A stretch of 64,000 nt of DNA from Variovorax sp. ZS18.2.2 (lineage in GTDB: Bacteria > Pseudomonadota > Gammaproteobacteria > Burkholderiales > Burkholderiaceae_C): assembly GCF_024701975.1 (NCBI RefSeq), contig NZ_JANLNM010000003.1, positions 62,001 to 126,000 on the forward strand, in the 5' to 3' direction. Numbering within the stretch: the first letter of the stretch is position 1; every line of letters begins with the position of its first letter. Both the position numbers and the translations under genes were made by a program. Shown one piece after another: positions 9,004-17,590 of the stretch. The notes beneath the pieces were generated by a model, which saw only the letters and a program-made list of their open reading frames with translations, was not told where the DNA came from and did not search any database.

Positions 9004-9024
9004 CGCATATGAGTGCTATATGCG
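9004..9024. promoter_or_regulatory. Perfect dyad CGCATAT-N7-ATATGCG upstream of guaD
   Basis: Two 7-bp arms at 9004-9010 and 9018-9024 are separated by 7 nt and centred about 58 nt before the guaD ATG. The place and symmetry fit an operator for a dimeric regulator. No regulator is adjacent, so the partner is unknown. Confidence 0.5.
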
Positions 9025-9054
9025 GAATGCACTCCCCGGTGGCCTCTCGGCCTC

Positions 9055-10038
9055 TTAGTCCCGCGGCAATGCGTGCGACTGGATATCGAAGGGCACGCCG
9101 CGCGGCACGGGCCCGTCACCGTCCTTGCGCTTGGTCAACAGCGCGTACTTCGACTCGATGAAATAGACGCGGTCGCCCAGCACCGCACCCGACGACGGAT
9201 CGTTGAGCCCCGCCACCACCGTTTGCAGGCCAAGCTTCGCGCCATCGACACGCGCCACCGTGACCTGGCCGCCGTACGGGCCGTCGCCGAAGGCATTGCT
9301 CTCGAACAGCACCAGCCGCCCGGGCTTCCAGGCGCGGATCGCGTCGACGTTCTTCATCACGCGTGGCGCCTCGATGCGCGTGACTTCGCCCGCCCGGCCG
9401 TCCGCGCCCAACCCGATGCGCAGCAGATGCGACGACGCCGCCACGAGGCTCACATAAACGTCGCGCCCGCCATCGATGGCGATGCCGTTCAGTCCCTTGT
9501 AGGGACCTTCGCCGGCAAGCGCCGGGTCTTCTTTCCAGACCGTGAGCGCGGCCGCGCCCGGTGCGAGCCGCAGCACGCGCGGATGGAAGGAGTCGGTCAC
9601 GTAGACGTTGCCGTGCGCGTCCTGCGCCAGGTCGTTGCAATAGCCCGCATCGGGCATCGCGTAGCTCGCGCGCGGCGCACCGGTGGCGAGGTCGTAGCGC
9701 TTGAGCGCGCTCGGCGTCTGCGGGACGGTGGTGAAGCCGCTGTTGCCCGAGCAGACCCAGAGGGCCTGGCTTTTCGCATCGACCAGCACGCCCTGCCCGT
9801 TCGCCAGGCCGTTGGCACCGGGCTTCACCAGCACCTCGGCTTTCGGCGCGACGCCCGGCCTCAATCGCGCGACCGCGCCCTGGCGCCAGCTGCCGACATA
9901 GAACGCGCCGTCCGGTCCGATGGCGACGCTTTCCGGGTACCAGTCCTCGGGCAGCGCCTGCACGACGGGCGGTGCGGCGGTGGCCGCCGTCGCGGCGAGC
10001 GCGAGCAACGCGCCGGCCAGCCGTGCGCGCCTGCTCAT
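9055..10038 (-). CDS. Exported beta-propeller protein (SMP-30/NHL-like)
   Basis: 327 residues. A signal peptide MSRRARLAGALLALAATAAT-A is followed by repeated propeller strands such as VAIGPDGAFYVGSW, DLAQDAHGNVYVTDSFHPRV and GLNGIAIDGGRDVYVSLVA. This is the pattern of SMP-30/gluconolactonase and NHL-repeat proteins of the periplasm. No catalytic assignment is possible; lactonase or ligand binding are both open. The ATG at 10038 lies within the last codons of the upstream SDR gene (an alternative ATG two codons earlier, 10044), so the two genes are coupled. Confidence 0.72.
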   Translation of the reverse strand: MSRRARLAGALLALAATAATAAPPVVQALPEDWYPESVAIGPDGAFYVGSWRQGAVARLRPGVAPKAEVLVKPGANGLANGQGVLVDAKSQALWVCSGNSGFTTVPQTPSALKRYDLATGAPRASYAMPDAGYCNDLAQDAHGNVYVTDSFHPRVLRLAPGAAALTVWKEDPALAGEGPYKGLNGIAIDGGRDVYVSLVAASSHLLRIGLGADGRAGEVTRIEAPRVMKNVDAIRAWKPGRLVLFESNAFGDGPYGGQVTVARVDGAKLGLQTVVAGLNDPSSGAVLGDRVYFIESKYALLTKRKDGDGPVPRGVPFDIQSHALPRD

Positions 10039-10640
10039 TGCCATACGCGCAACACGCGCCCCGTCAGCGGACCTTCGATGCTGCGCACATAGGCCAAGGC
10101 CACGCGCGCGGCCGGCACGGTCTCGACGCCCGGAAAGAGCGCGCCATACGCAGCCAACGATTCGGTCAGCAGCGTCGGGCTCACCGCATTGATGCGCAGG
10201 CCCCGCGGCAACTCGATTGCCGCGCCTTTCACGAAACCTTCGACCCCGGCATTCACCGCCGCCGCATTGCTCCCGCCGCGAACCGGGTCTTCGGCCGCGA
10301 CGCCCGTGGTCAGCGTGATCGATCCGCCATCGGCCAGAACGTGCTGGCCCAGCAGCGCGAGCCGCACCTGGCCGAGCAGCTTGTCCTGCAGACCGACGTT
10401 GAAATCGGCCGGCCGCATCTGGGCAATCGGCCCGAAGAACAAGCCTCCGGCCGCCGAGACGATCGCATCGACACGCCCCACCGCCGCATACAGCGCCTGG
10501 ACGCTCGCATCGCTCGTGATGTCGACCTGCACGTCGCCCCGCGTGCGCCCCGCCCGAACCACCTCGTGCCCGCGTTCGGCCAGCACCCCGGCCACCGCAC
10601 TGCCTATGGCACCCGTGGCGCCCACAACAAGAATCTTCAT
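10035..10640 (-). CDS. Atypical short-chain dehydrogenase/reductase
   Basis: 201 residues with a Rossmann start KILVVGATGAIGSAVAGVL (GATGAIG nucleotide loop). The usual catalytic YxxxK is absent: the aligned region reads GGSNAAAVNAGVEGF, and the serine position is TLTTG. It thus belongs to the small SDR group found beside LysR genes, and may bind NAD(P) without classical oxidoreductase chemistry or use other residues. It is divergent from the LysR gene at 10744, with a dyad between them, which suggests control by that regulator. The exported propeller gene overlaps its 3' end. The start at 10640 follows from the conserved N-terminal strand. Confidence 0.8.
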   Translation of the reverse strand: MKILVVGATGAIGSAVAGVLAERGHEVVRAGRTRGDVQVDITSDASVQALYAAVGRVDAIVSAAGGLFFGPIAQMRPADFNVGLQDKLLGQVRLALLGQHVLADGGSITLTTGVAAEDPVRGGSNAAAVNAGVEGFVKGAAIELPRGLRINAVSPTLLTESLAAYGALFPGVETVPAARVALAYVRSIEGPLTGRVLRVWQ

Positions 10641-10700
10641 GAAAAACCTCGCCGAATGAATCAAGAAGCGCCCATTGTTTTGCGAATGGATAGTTTGATA

Positions 10701-10723
10701 AATTGCCATCCGGTTCGGCAATT
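10701..10723. promoter_or_regulatory. Perfect dyad AATTGCC-N9-GGCAATT, probable LysR operator
   Basis: The 7-bp arms are at 10701-10707 and 10717-10723, spacer 9, inside the 103-bp gap between the divergent SDR and LysR genes and 21 nt before the LysR start. LysR regulators bind such dyads in front of divergent targets. The spot would let it control itself and the SDR. Confidence 0.6.
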
Positions 10724-10743
10724 CGAAACTCTGGGTTCTCAAT

Positions 10744-11625
10744 ATGGACAAGCTGCGCGCCATGGAAGTCTTCGTCGCGACGGTGGATGCGGGCAGCTTC
10801 GCCGCGGCCGCCGACGCGCTCGATCTCTCGGCCGTGATGGTCGGCAAGCACATCCGCGCGCTGGAGGCACAACTGGGCGCGCGCCTGCTCGAACGCACCA
10901 CACGGCGCCATGCGCTCACGGAAATCGGTGCCGCCTACCTGGAGCGCTGCCGCGACGTGCTCGCGAGCGTGCACACGGCCGACGGCGTGGCCGAGTCGCT
11001 GCGCGCCATGCCGCAGGGCGTGCTGCGCGTCACGGCGCCGGTGGCCTATGGCGCGCACCGGCTCACCCCGGTGATCGGCGACTACATCGCCGCCCATCCG
11101 CAAGTGAAGGTGGACCTGGTGCTCAACGACCGCGTGGTCGACCTGGCCGAAGAAGGCTTCGACTGCGGCATCCGCTCGGGGGCGGCGGTCGATGAACGCC
11201 TCATCGCGCGGCCGCTCGCCCTGGCGCGCATGTTCGCGGTCGCGAGCCCCGCATGGGTCGCGCGCCACGGCCAGCCGAAGCACCCGTCGGACCTCGAAGC
11301 CTTTCCGCTGCTGGGCTTCGCCACCTGGGGTCCGGACCATTCATGGCGTTTCACGCGCGACGGCCAGACGGTGCATGTGCCGGTGCGCGGCCCGCTCACC
11401 ACCAACAACGGGCAAGCGCTGCTCGCAGCCGCGATGGCCGGCGTGGGGGTGATCGTGCAGGCCGATGCGCTGCTCGGCCCTGCCCTGGCGTCGGGGCAGG
11501 TGGTTCAGCTGCTGCCCGAATGGCAGTTGCCGACGCGCCCCGTGCACATCATGCGATTGCCCGAAGCGCGGCCGAGCGCCAAGCTGCGGACCTTCGTCGA
11601 CTTCGTGGTCGAGCGATTGAGCTAA
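10744..11625 (+). CDS. LysR-family transcriptional regulator
   Basis: 293 residues. The N-terminal winged helix-turn-helix (MDKLRAMEVFVATVDAGSFA, then AADALDLSAVMVGKHIRALEAQLGARLLERTTR) is classical LysR; the rest is the two-lobed effector domain (GVLRVTAPVAYG onwards). It is divergent from the SDR gene, and AATTGCC-N9-GGCAATT lies in between, so the SDR is the likely target. The last four bases overlap the stop of the convergent BMP gene. Confidence 0.93.
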   Translation: MDKLRAMEVFVATVDAGSFAAAADALDLSAVMVGKHIRALEAQLGARLLERTTRRHALTEIGAAYLERCRDVLASVHTADGVAESLRAMPQGVLRVTAPVAYGAHRLTPVIGDYIAAHPQVKVDLVLNDRVVDLAEEGFDCGIRSGAAVDERLIARPLALARMFAVASPAWVARHGQPKHPSDLEAFPLLGFATWGPDHSWRFTRDGQTVHVPVRGPLTTNNGQALLAAAMAGVGVIVQADALLGPALASGQVVQLLPEWQLPTRPVHIMRLPEARPSAKLRTFVDFVVERLS

Positions 11626-12722
11626 CGCGTCACGCGGCCCTGCACGCCGTCGACCAGCCAGTTCATCTTCAGGATCTGCTCGTCGCTCAACTGCGCGCCC
11701 TTGGCGATGACGACGTGGCCCTCGTTGTCGCGCACATCGCCCACCACCGCGCGAAACGGCTGCAGCTTGCCGGCCGCGATGTCCTGCTGCCGCGCCAGCA
11801 CCTCCTGCTGCACCGCCTTGGGCACCTTGGTGCCGAAGTCGCCGACGCGGATCATTCCTTCCTTCACGCCGCCCCAGAGATTGCCGCTCTTCCAGCTGCC
11901 GTCGAGCACGGCTTTCGCGCGCTGCGTGTAGTAGCCGCCCCACTGGTGCGTGACCGCGACGATCTGCGCATCGGGCGCAATCTTGCGCATGTCGGAGTGG
12001 TACGCGATAGCCATCTTGCCGCGCTCCTGCGCCGCGGCCATCACGGCGGTGGAGCCGGTGTGGAAGGCGACGACGTCGGCGTTCTGGTTGAAGAGCGCCA
12101 TGGCCGCATCGCGCTCCTTCGGCGGATCGAACCATTCGTTGAGCCACACCACGACGACCTTCGCATTCGGGTTCACCGAGCGCATGCCGAGCGTGAACGC
12201 GTTGATGCCCTGCAGCACCTCGGGAATCGGAAAGCCCGCCACGTAGCCCGCCACGTTCGTCTTCGTCATGCGACCGGCCGCGATCCCCGCGAGATAGCGG
12301 CCCTCGTAGTAGCGCGCATTGGCCGTTGCGACATTGGCCGCGGGCTTGTAGCCGGTGATCGACTCGAACTTCACATCCGGAAAATCGCGCGCCACCTTCA
12401 GCGTCGGCTCCATGTAGCCGAAGCTGGGCGTGAAGATGAGCTTGTTGCCCTGCTGCGCCAAGTCGCGGATCACGCGTTCGGCATCGGCGCCTTCGGCCAC
12501 GTTCTCGACGAAGGTGGTCTTGACCTTCGCGCCGAGCGCCGCATCGACGGCCTTGCGGCCCTCTTCATGCTGGCGCACCCAGCCGGCATCGGTGACCGGC
12601 GTGACGTAGACGAAGCCGATCTTCAGCGGTTCTTTCGAAGCCTGCGGTTGAGAAAAGGCGGGAGATAAAAAACAGGCGGTCACCCACGCCAGAACGGCGC
12701 GGCCCGCGAGGTTTTTGTACAT
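11622..12722 (-). CDS. BMP-family (PnrA-like) substrate-binding protein, orphan
   Basis: 366 residues with a cleavable signal peptide (MYKNLAGRAVLAWVTACFLS, cut probably after AFS) and no lipobox. The Bmp/PnrA domain binds nucleosides or related compounds; IGFVYVTPVTDAGWV, FTPSFGYMEP and HQWGGYYTQRAKAVLDG are typical. It is clearly a paralogue of the lipoprotein at 26858-28030 (both have TTFVE.VPEGADAERV-like and GY.EP segments), but has no permease or ATPase beside it. It could feed the ABC importer at 28081-31652 or one elsewhere. It converges on the LysR gene with a 4-nt overlap. Confidence 0.88.
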   Translation of the reverse strand: MYKNLAGRAVLAWVTACFLSPAFSQPQASKEPLKIGFVYVTPVTDAGWVRQHEEGRKAVDAALGAKVKTTFVENVAEGADAERVIRDLAQQGNKLIFTPSFGYMEPTLKVARDFPDVKFESITGYKPAANVATANARYYEGRYLAGIAAGRMTKTNVAGYVAGFPIPEVLQGINAFTLGMRSVNPNAKVVVVWLNEWFDPPKERDAAMALFNQNADVVAFHTGSTAVMAAAQERGKMAIAYHSDMRKIAPDAQIVAVTHQWGGYYTQRAKAVLDGSWKSGNLWGGVKEGMIRVGDFGTKVPKAVQQEVLARQQDIAAGKLQPFRAVVGDVRDNEGHVVIAKGAQLSDEQILKMNWLVDGVQGRVTR

Positions 12723-12750
12723 GGTGGTCCTCTACATGGCCCCGGAAAAG

Positions 12751-12787
12751 CAAAAACCCGCAGTCGGCCGGGACGCCCAACTGCGGG
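12751..12787 (-). terminator. Rho-independent terminator of the SDR gene at 12812
   Basis: Read on the minus strand: CCCGCAGT, a 15-nt loop, ACTGCGGG, then TTTTTGCTTTT. The arms are 12780-12787 and 12757-12764 and the U tract follows directly. It separates the SDR from the BMP gene downstream. Confidence 0.8.
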
Positions 12788-12811
12788 ATGCGGATTTTAG
12801 TGCGACCGTTT

Positions 12812-13639
12812 TCAGGCCGTAGCTGCAGCCTCCGCGCTTGCGCCTTTCACGCCATAACGAGCCGCTGGCACCGAACTGGAAATCCGGCCCGACATGGCGC
12901 GCCGCGCCGCATCGAAAGCGTCCCACTCGTCCTGGCTCGGCAGCGACGGGATCGTGACCTTCTCGCCCTGGTCGAGACCCGCGAGCGCCGCATCGACCAG
13001 GTCTTCCGCGGTCATGACGATCGCGCTCGGCAGGTGCTGCACCGGCAGGCCGGCAATGCCCCAGAACTCGGTGGCCGTGGCACCGGGCAGCACGGCCTGC
13101 ACGCGCACGCCCTTGTCGCCCACTTCATGCTGCAGTGACTGGCTGAACGCGAGCACGAAGGCCTTGTTGCCGCCGTACACGCCATTGAGCGTTTCGGGCG
13201 AAACCGCCACGATGGACGCGATGTTCACGAGGGTTCCCGCGCCCCGCGCCACGAAGCCCGGCACGGCCGCATACGTGAGGCGCGTGAGCGCATTCACGTT
13301 GATCGCGATCATCTCTTCCATCTTCTCGATGTCCGAGGCGAGCAGCGGCGCGGTGGCGCCGACGCCAGCGTTGTTCACCAGCAGCGTGAGCTCGCGGTTC
13401 GTGCGGATGGCGGCCTCGACGCGCGCGATGTCTTTCTTGTCCGTGAGATCGGCGGCGATCGTCTCGATCTTGCGGCCCGTCTCGGCGGTGAGCCTGGCAG
13501 CCAGCGCCTGCAGCCGGTCGTTGTTCCGCGCGACCAGCACGAGGTCGAAGCCACGGCGGGCGAGCCGGTCGGCATAGATGGCGCCGATGCCCGAAGAAGC
13601 GCCGGTGATGAGAGCAGTGCCCTTGGATGTCGCAGTCAT
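12812..13639 (-). CDS. Short-chain dehydrogenase/reductase, classical
   Basis: 275 residues. The cofactor loop TGASSGIG, NNAGV and the catalytic YGGNK are all present, so it is a functional NAD(P)-dependent oxidoreductase. The style (ALITGASSGIGAIYADRLARRGFDLVLVARN) is that of the DltE/YdfG-like group; the substrate is not predictable. I chose the ATG at 13639 (MTATSKGTALITG), nine codons inside the longest frame, because AAAGGA lies a suitable distance upstream and because it brings the Rossmann strand to the usual place. A good terminator follows. Confidence 0.9.
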   Translation of the reverse strand: MTATSKGTALITGASSGIGAIYADRLARRGFDLVLVARNNDRLQALAARLTAETGRKIETIAADLTDKKDIARVEAAIRTNRELTLLVNNAGVGATAPLLASDIEKMEEMIAINVNALTRLTYAAVPGFVARGAGTLVNIASIVAVSPETLNGVYGGNKAFVLAFSQSLQHEVGDKGVRVQAVLPGATATEFWGIAGLPVQHLPSAIVMTAEDLVDAALAGLDQGEKVTIPSLPSQDEWDAFDAARRAMSGRISSSVPAARYGVKGASAEAAATA

Positions 13640-13728
13640 TGGAGGTTCCTTTGGAAGCCGCGTCATTGCGGCGTGAAGGGAAGTTTCCTCCGTCAGTGCG
13701 ATGGCGTAAATGTCATATAAACCTCTTT

Positions 13729-14679
13729 TTAAGCCACTTCCGCGACCTGCCTCGCCACCCGGCGAACGGCCTGTGGCGGCTGGCCCAGCGTGCGCAGGAA
13801 CGCGCGGCGCATGCGCTCGGGATCGCCGAAGCCCGTTTCATCGGCCACGACGTTGAGCGCCAGCCCGCCTGCATCGATCAGCGCCTTCGCCGCTTCCACG
13901 CGCAGGTGCTCGACGGCCTGCGCGGGCGACTGGCCGGTTTCCGACTTGAAGGCGCGGCTGAACTGGCGCGGGCTCAGGTGCGCCACCTCGGCGAGGTCTT
14001 CGACCGAGAGCGCGTCGCGCAGGTTGGCGCGCGCATGCACCAGTGCCTGCTGGATACGGTCGGACTTGGGTTCGAGCTCAAGCAGCGCCGAGTACTGCGA
14101 TTGCCCGCCCGCCCGGCGGTGGTACACGACCAGCTTCTTGGCGATCAGCCGCGCCACGTCGACGCCCAGGTCCTGCTCCACCAGCGCCAACATCAGGTCG
14201 ATGCCCGCCGTCATGCCGGCCGATGTCCAGAGCGAACCGTCGTTGATGAAGATGCGGTCGGGCTGCACCTTGGCGAGCGGGTGGCGCTTCTGCAGTTCCT
14301 GCGCAAAGGCCCAGTGCGTGGTGACGCGCCGGCCATCGAGCAGCCCCGCATCGGCCAGCCCGAAGGCGCCGGTGCAGATGCTCGCGAGCCGGCGCGAGGT
14401 GCGCCCGCCCGCGCGCAGCATCTTGCACAGGGTGTCGGAGGTGGGCTCGATGGTGAGCGCGCCGGTCATCACCAGCGTGTCGAACTTCGACGCGGTGAAC
14501 CGCTTGGTCTCGACATTGATGCCGATCGAGCTGGACACCGCTCCCCCGGTTTCGGACAGCAGCTCCACCCGGTAGACCGGTTTGCCCAGTTGCTGGTTCG
14601 CCAGCTCGAAGGTGGCGAGGGCCGCGAGATCGAGGATCTGGAAGCCCGGAAAAACGACGACGGCGATGCGCTTCTGCAT
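13729..14679 (-). CDS. GlxA-type transcriptional regulator (DJ-1/PfpI plus AraC domains)
   Basis: 316 residues. An N-terminal DJ-1/PfpI-like domain (KRIAVVVFPGFQILDLAALATFELAN; nucleophile-elbow region SICTGAFGLADAGLLDGRRVTTHW) is followed by an AraC-type DNA-binding domain at about 215-310 (LSVEDLAEVAHLSPRQFSRAFKSETGQSPAQAVEHLRVEAA). GlxA-type regulators often control catabolism of small nitrogen compounds or aldehydes. It is divergent from the molybdenum hydroxylase genes at 14787, which are its most likely target (inference). Confidence 0.92.
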   Translation of the reverse strand: MQKRIAVVVFPGFQILDLAALATFELANQQLGKPVYRVELLSETGGAVSSSIGINVETKRFTASKFDTLVMTGALTIEPTSDTLCKMLRAGGRTSRRLASICTGAFGLADAGLLDGRRVTTHWAFAQELQKRHPLAKVQPDRIFINDGSLWTSAGMTAGIDLMLALVEQDLGVDVARLIAKKLVVYHRRAGGQSQYSALLELEPKSDRIQQALVHARANLRDALSVEDLAEVAHLSPRQFSRAFKSETGQSPAQAVEHLRVEAAKALIDAGGLALNVVADETGFGDPERMRRAFLRTLGQPPQAVRRVARQVAEVA

Positions 14680-14786
14680 GATGTCCTGAAAAGAGGTAAT
14701 TTCGACATTCCGGCCGAAAGGCTACGTGACATCCTCCGACCGGTCAATCAGCCGTCCCACGCGGCATACCACCAGAAAGAAGCGCT

Positions 14787-15269
14787 ATGAAAGTCAATGG
14801 AATCGAACGACCGGTCGACGTCGACGGCGACACGCCCGTGCTCTGGGTGCTGCGCGACGTGCTCGGCATGACGGGCACCAAGTTCGGCTGCGGCCTGGGC
14901 ATGTGCGGGGCCTGCACGGTACACATCGACGGCGTGGCCACGCGCTCGTGCATCACGCCGGTCGAATCGGTGGCCAATGCCAGCGTGAGCACCATCGAAT
15001 CGCTCGCGGGCACGCGCGTCGGGCGCGCATTGCAGAAGGCCTGGCTCGACCTCGATGTCGTGCAATGCGGCTACTGTCAATCGGGCCAGCTGATGTCGGC
15101 CACGGCCCTCCTCGGCAAGAACACATCTCCCACCGACGAAGAGATCGATGGCGCCATGAGCGGCAACATCTGCCGATGTGGCACCTATGTGCGCATCCGC
15201 GCCGGCATCAAGGAGGCGGCGCGCGCCCTTTCCGGCAAGACAGCAGCACCAGCAAAGAAGGCGGCCTGA
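14787..15269 (+). CDS. [2Fe-2S] subunit of a molybdenum hydroxylase (IorA/CoxS type)
   Basis: 160 residues. Two [2Fe-2S] clusters are evident: CGLGMCGACTVHIDG with RSC for the plant-type cluster, and CGYCQSGQ with CRCGTY for the second. This is the small electron-transfer subunit of the xanthine-oxidase family, of the isoquinoline 1-oxidoreductase/aldehyde oxidoreductase type. It is followed after one base by the large subunit. There is no FAD subunit and no cytochrome c subunit nearby, so electrons must go to another carrier. It has no export signal and may ride out with the Tat-bearing large subunit. Confidence 0.92.
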   Translation: MKVNGIERPVDVDGDTPVLWVLRDVLGMTGTKFGCGLGMCGACTVHIDGVATRSCITPVESVANASVSTIESLAGTRVGRALQKAWLDLDVVQCGYCQSGQLMSATALLGKNTSPTDEEIDGAMSGNICRCGTYVRIRAGIKEAARALSGKTAAPAKKAA

Positions 15270-15270
15270 C

Positions 15271-17463
15271 ATGATCCTCGATCGATTGACAACCCCTGAA
15301 GTCGACACCGCGCTGTCGCGCCGCAACTTTCTCTCGGTGGGTGCCGCGCTGGGCGGCGGCCTGCTCATCGGCGTCGGCTTCGGCGCCGCGCCTTCCACGG
15401 CCGATGCGGCCGGCGCGACCAGTGCAGTCGCCGCGCCCTGGGCACCCAATGCCTTCGTGCGCATCGCCCCCGATGGCCAGGTGACCGTGGTCATGGGCTT
15501 CATCGAAATGGGCCAGGGTACGTACACGAGCATCCCGATGCTGATTGCCGAGGAACTCGAGATCGACCTCGCCGGCGTGCGCCTCGAACATGCGCCGCCC
15601 AGCGACAAGCTCTACGGCAACCCGCTGCTCGGCTTCCAGGTGACGGGCGGCTCCACCACCATTCGCGGCGCCTACGAGCCGATGCGGCGCGCCGGCGCCA
15701 CGGCCCGCACGGTGCTCGTGCAGGCGGCGGCGCAGCGCTGGCGTGTCGAGCCGGCCTCGTGCCGCGCCGTGCGTGGCGAGGTGGTCCACACCGCGAGCGG
15801 ACGCCGTCTCAAATACGGCGCGCTGGTTGCCGATGCCGCCAAGCTCCCCGTGCCCGAAAAGGTCGAACTCAAGCCGCAAGCCGACTTCAAGCTGATCGGC
15901 ACCTCCGCCCGGCGCCTCGACACACCCGCCAAGGTGAACGGCACCGCGATGTACGGCATCGACGCGCGTGTGCCCGGCATGAAGGTCGCCACGCTGAAGC
16001 AGTCGCCGGTGTTCGGCGGCCGCGTGCGCAGCGTCGACGACGTCGCGGCGCTGAAGGTGCGCGGCGTGCGCCAGGTCGTACGGCTCGATGACTGCGTGGC
16101 AGTGGTCGCCGACCACATGGGCGCGGCGAAGAAAGGCCTGGCCGCACTCGTCGTCGAATGGGACGACGGTGCCAACGCCAAGGTGAGCACCGAAAGCATC
16201 GTGCAGTCGATGGCCCAGGCCTCGCAGAAGCAAGGCGCGGTCGTGCGCAAGGAAGGCGACAACGCCAAGGCCATGGCCGGCGCGGCGCAGCGCCTGGAGG
16301 CCGTCTACGAAGTGCCCTTCCTGATCCACGCGGCGATGGAGCCGCTCAACTGCACCGTGCACGTGCGCAAGGACAGCTGCGAGGTGTGGGTCGGCACGCA
16401 AGTGCTCACGCGCGCGCAGGCCGCGGCCGCCGCGGTCACGGGCCTGCCGGTGGAGAAGGTGACGGTGCACAACCACCTGCTCGGCGGCGGCTTCGGCCGG
16501 CGGCTGGAGGTCGACAGCGTCACGCGCGCCGTGCAGATCGCGCAGAAGGTCGACGGCCCCGTCAAGGTGATCTGGACGCGGGAAGAAGACACGCAGCACG
16601 ACATGTACCGCCCCTACTTCTACGACCGCGTGAGCGCCGGCCTCGACGCACAGGGCAAGCCCGTCGCGTGGAGCCACCGCATCACCGGCTCCTCGATCCT
16701 CAAGCGCTGGCTGCCACCGGCCTACAACAACAACTTCGACCCCGAGACCATCGACGGCGCCGAGAAACCGCCCTACGCGCTGCCGAACATCCTGGTCGAC
16801 TACGTGAACCACGAGCCGCCGGTGCCGACCGCGTTCTGGCGCGGCGTCGGGCCGACGCACAACGTCTTCGTGGTCGAGAGCTTCATCGACGAGCTCGCGG
16901 CCGCCGCGAAGACCGACCCCGTCGCCTTCCGCACCGCGCTGCTCGCGCAGAACCCGCGCGCGCTGGGCGTGCTCAAGCTCGCCGCCGAGAAAGCCGGCTG
17001 GGGCCAGCCGCTACCCGCGGGCCAGGGGCGCGGCGTGTCGCTGCAGTTCGCCTTCGGCACCTTCATGGCGCTGGTGGTGGATGCGGAGGTCACCAAGTCG
17101 GGCGACGTGAACGTCAAGCGCGTGGTCTGCGCGCTCGATTCGGGCGTGATCGTCAACCCCGACACCGTGCAGGCCCAGGTGCAGAGCGGCGTGATCTTCG
17201 GCATCTCGGGCGCGCTCTGGGGCAAGGCGACGGTGAAGGACGGGCGCATCGAGCAATCGAACTTCCACGACGTGCGCGTGGTGCGGATGAACGAGACGCC
17301 GCTGATCGAGACCCACATCGTCGCAAGCAAGGAAGCCCCCGGCGGCATGGGCGAGCCCGGTACCTCGGGGCTGGCGCCGGCGCTCACGAATGCCATCTTC
17401 GCGGCGACGGGCAAGCGGGTGCGCAAGCTGCCGATCGACCCCGAGTTGCTCAAGACGGCCTGA
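15271..17463 (+). CDS. Molybdopterin-binding large subunit of the xanthine-oxidase family (IorB type), Tat-exported
   Basis: 730 residues. The N-terminus has a twin-arginine signal, LSRRNFLSVGAALGGGLLIG, so the complex is probably exported folded to the periplasm. The molybdopterin parts include MGFIEMGQGTYTSIPMLIAEEL, LLGGGFGRRLEVD and, near the end, GGMGEPGTSGLAPALTNA where the active-site glutamate is expected. Such two-subunit enzymes hydroxylate N-heterocycles or aldehydes with water. It is not the xanthine dehydrogenase of the window (that is 34338-38431, with FAD). The substrate cannot be read from the sequence. Confidence 0.9.
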   Translation: MILDRLTTPEVDTALSRRNFLSVGAALGGGLLIGVGFGAAPSTADAAGATSAVAAPWAPNAFVRIAPDGQVTVVMGFIEMGQGTYTSIPMLIAEELEIDLAGVRLEHAPPSDKLYGNPLLGFQVTGGSTTIRGAYEPMRRAGATARTVLVQAAAQRWRVEPASCRAVRGEVVHTASGRRLKYGALVADAAKLPVPEKVELKPQADFKLIGTSARRLDTPAKVNGTAMYGIDARVPGMKVATLKQSPVFGGRVRSVDDVAALKVRGVRQVVRLDDCVAVVADHMGAAKKGLAALVVEWDDGANAKVSTESIVQSMAQASQKQGAVVRKEGDNAKAMAGAAQRLEAVYEVPFLIHAAMEPLNCTVHVRKDSCEVWVGTQVLTRAQAAAAAVTGLPVEKVTVHNHLLGGGFGRRLEVDSVTRAVQIAQKVDGPVKVIWTREEDTQHDMYRPYFYDRVSAGLDAQGKPVAWSHRITGSSILKRWLPPAYNNNFDPETIDGAEKPPYALPNILVDYVNHEPPVPTAFWRGVGPTHNVFVVESFIDELAAAAKTDPVAFRTALLAQNPRALGVLKLAAEKAGWGQPLPAGQGRGVSLQFAFGTFMALVVDAEVTKSGDVNVKRVVCALDSGVIVNPDTVQAQVQSGVIFGISGALWGKATVKDGRIEQSNFHDVRVVRMNETPLIETHIVASKEAPGGMGEPGTSGLAPALTNAIFAATGKRVRKLPIDPELLKTA

Positions 17464-17590
17464 CCGGCGGCGACCGGCCGCGAACGGCGCACACGGCGCG
17501 CGCGGCGCGCACCCATGCGACACCACGATGGGTACCGCCGCGAATCGGCAGGCGCGGGCACGGCCACGCGGCGGGACAATGGTTCGCCCC

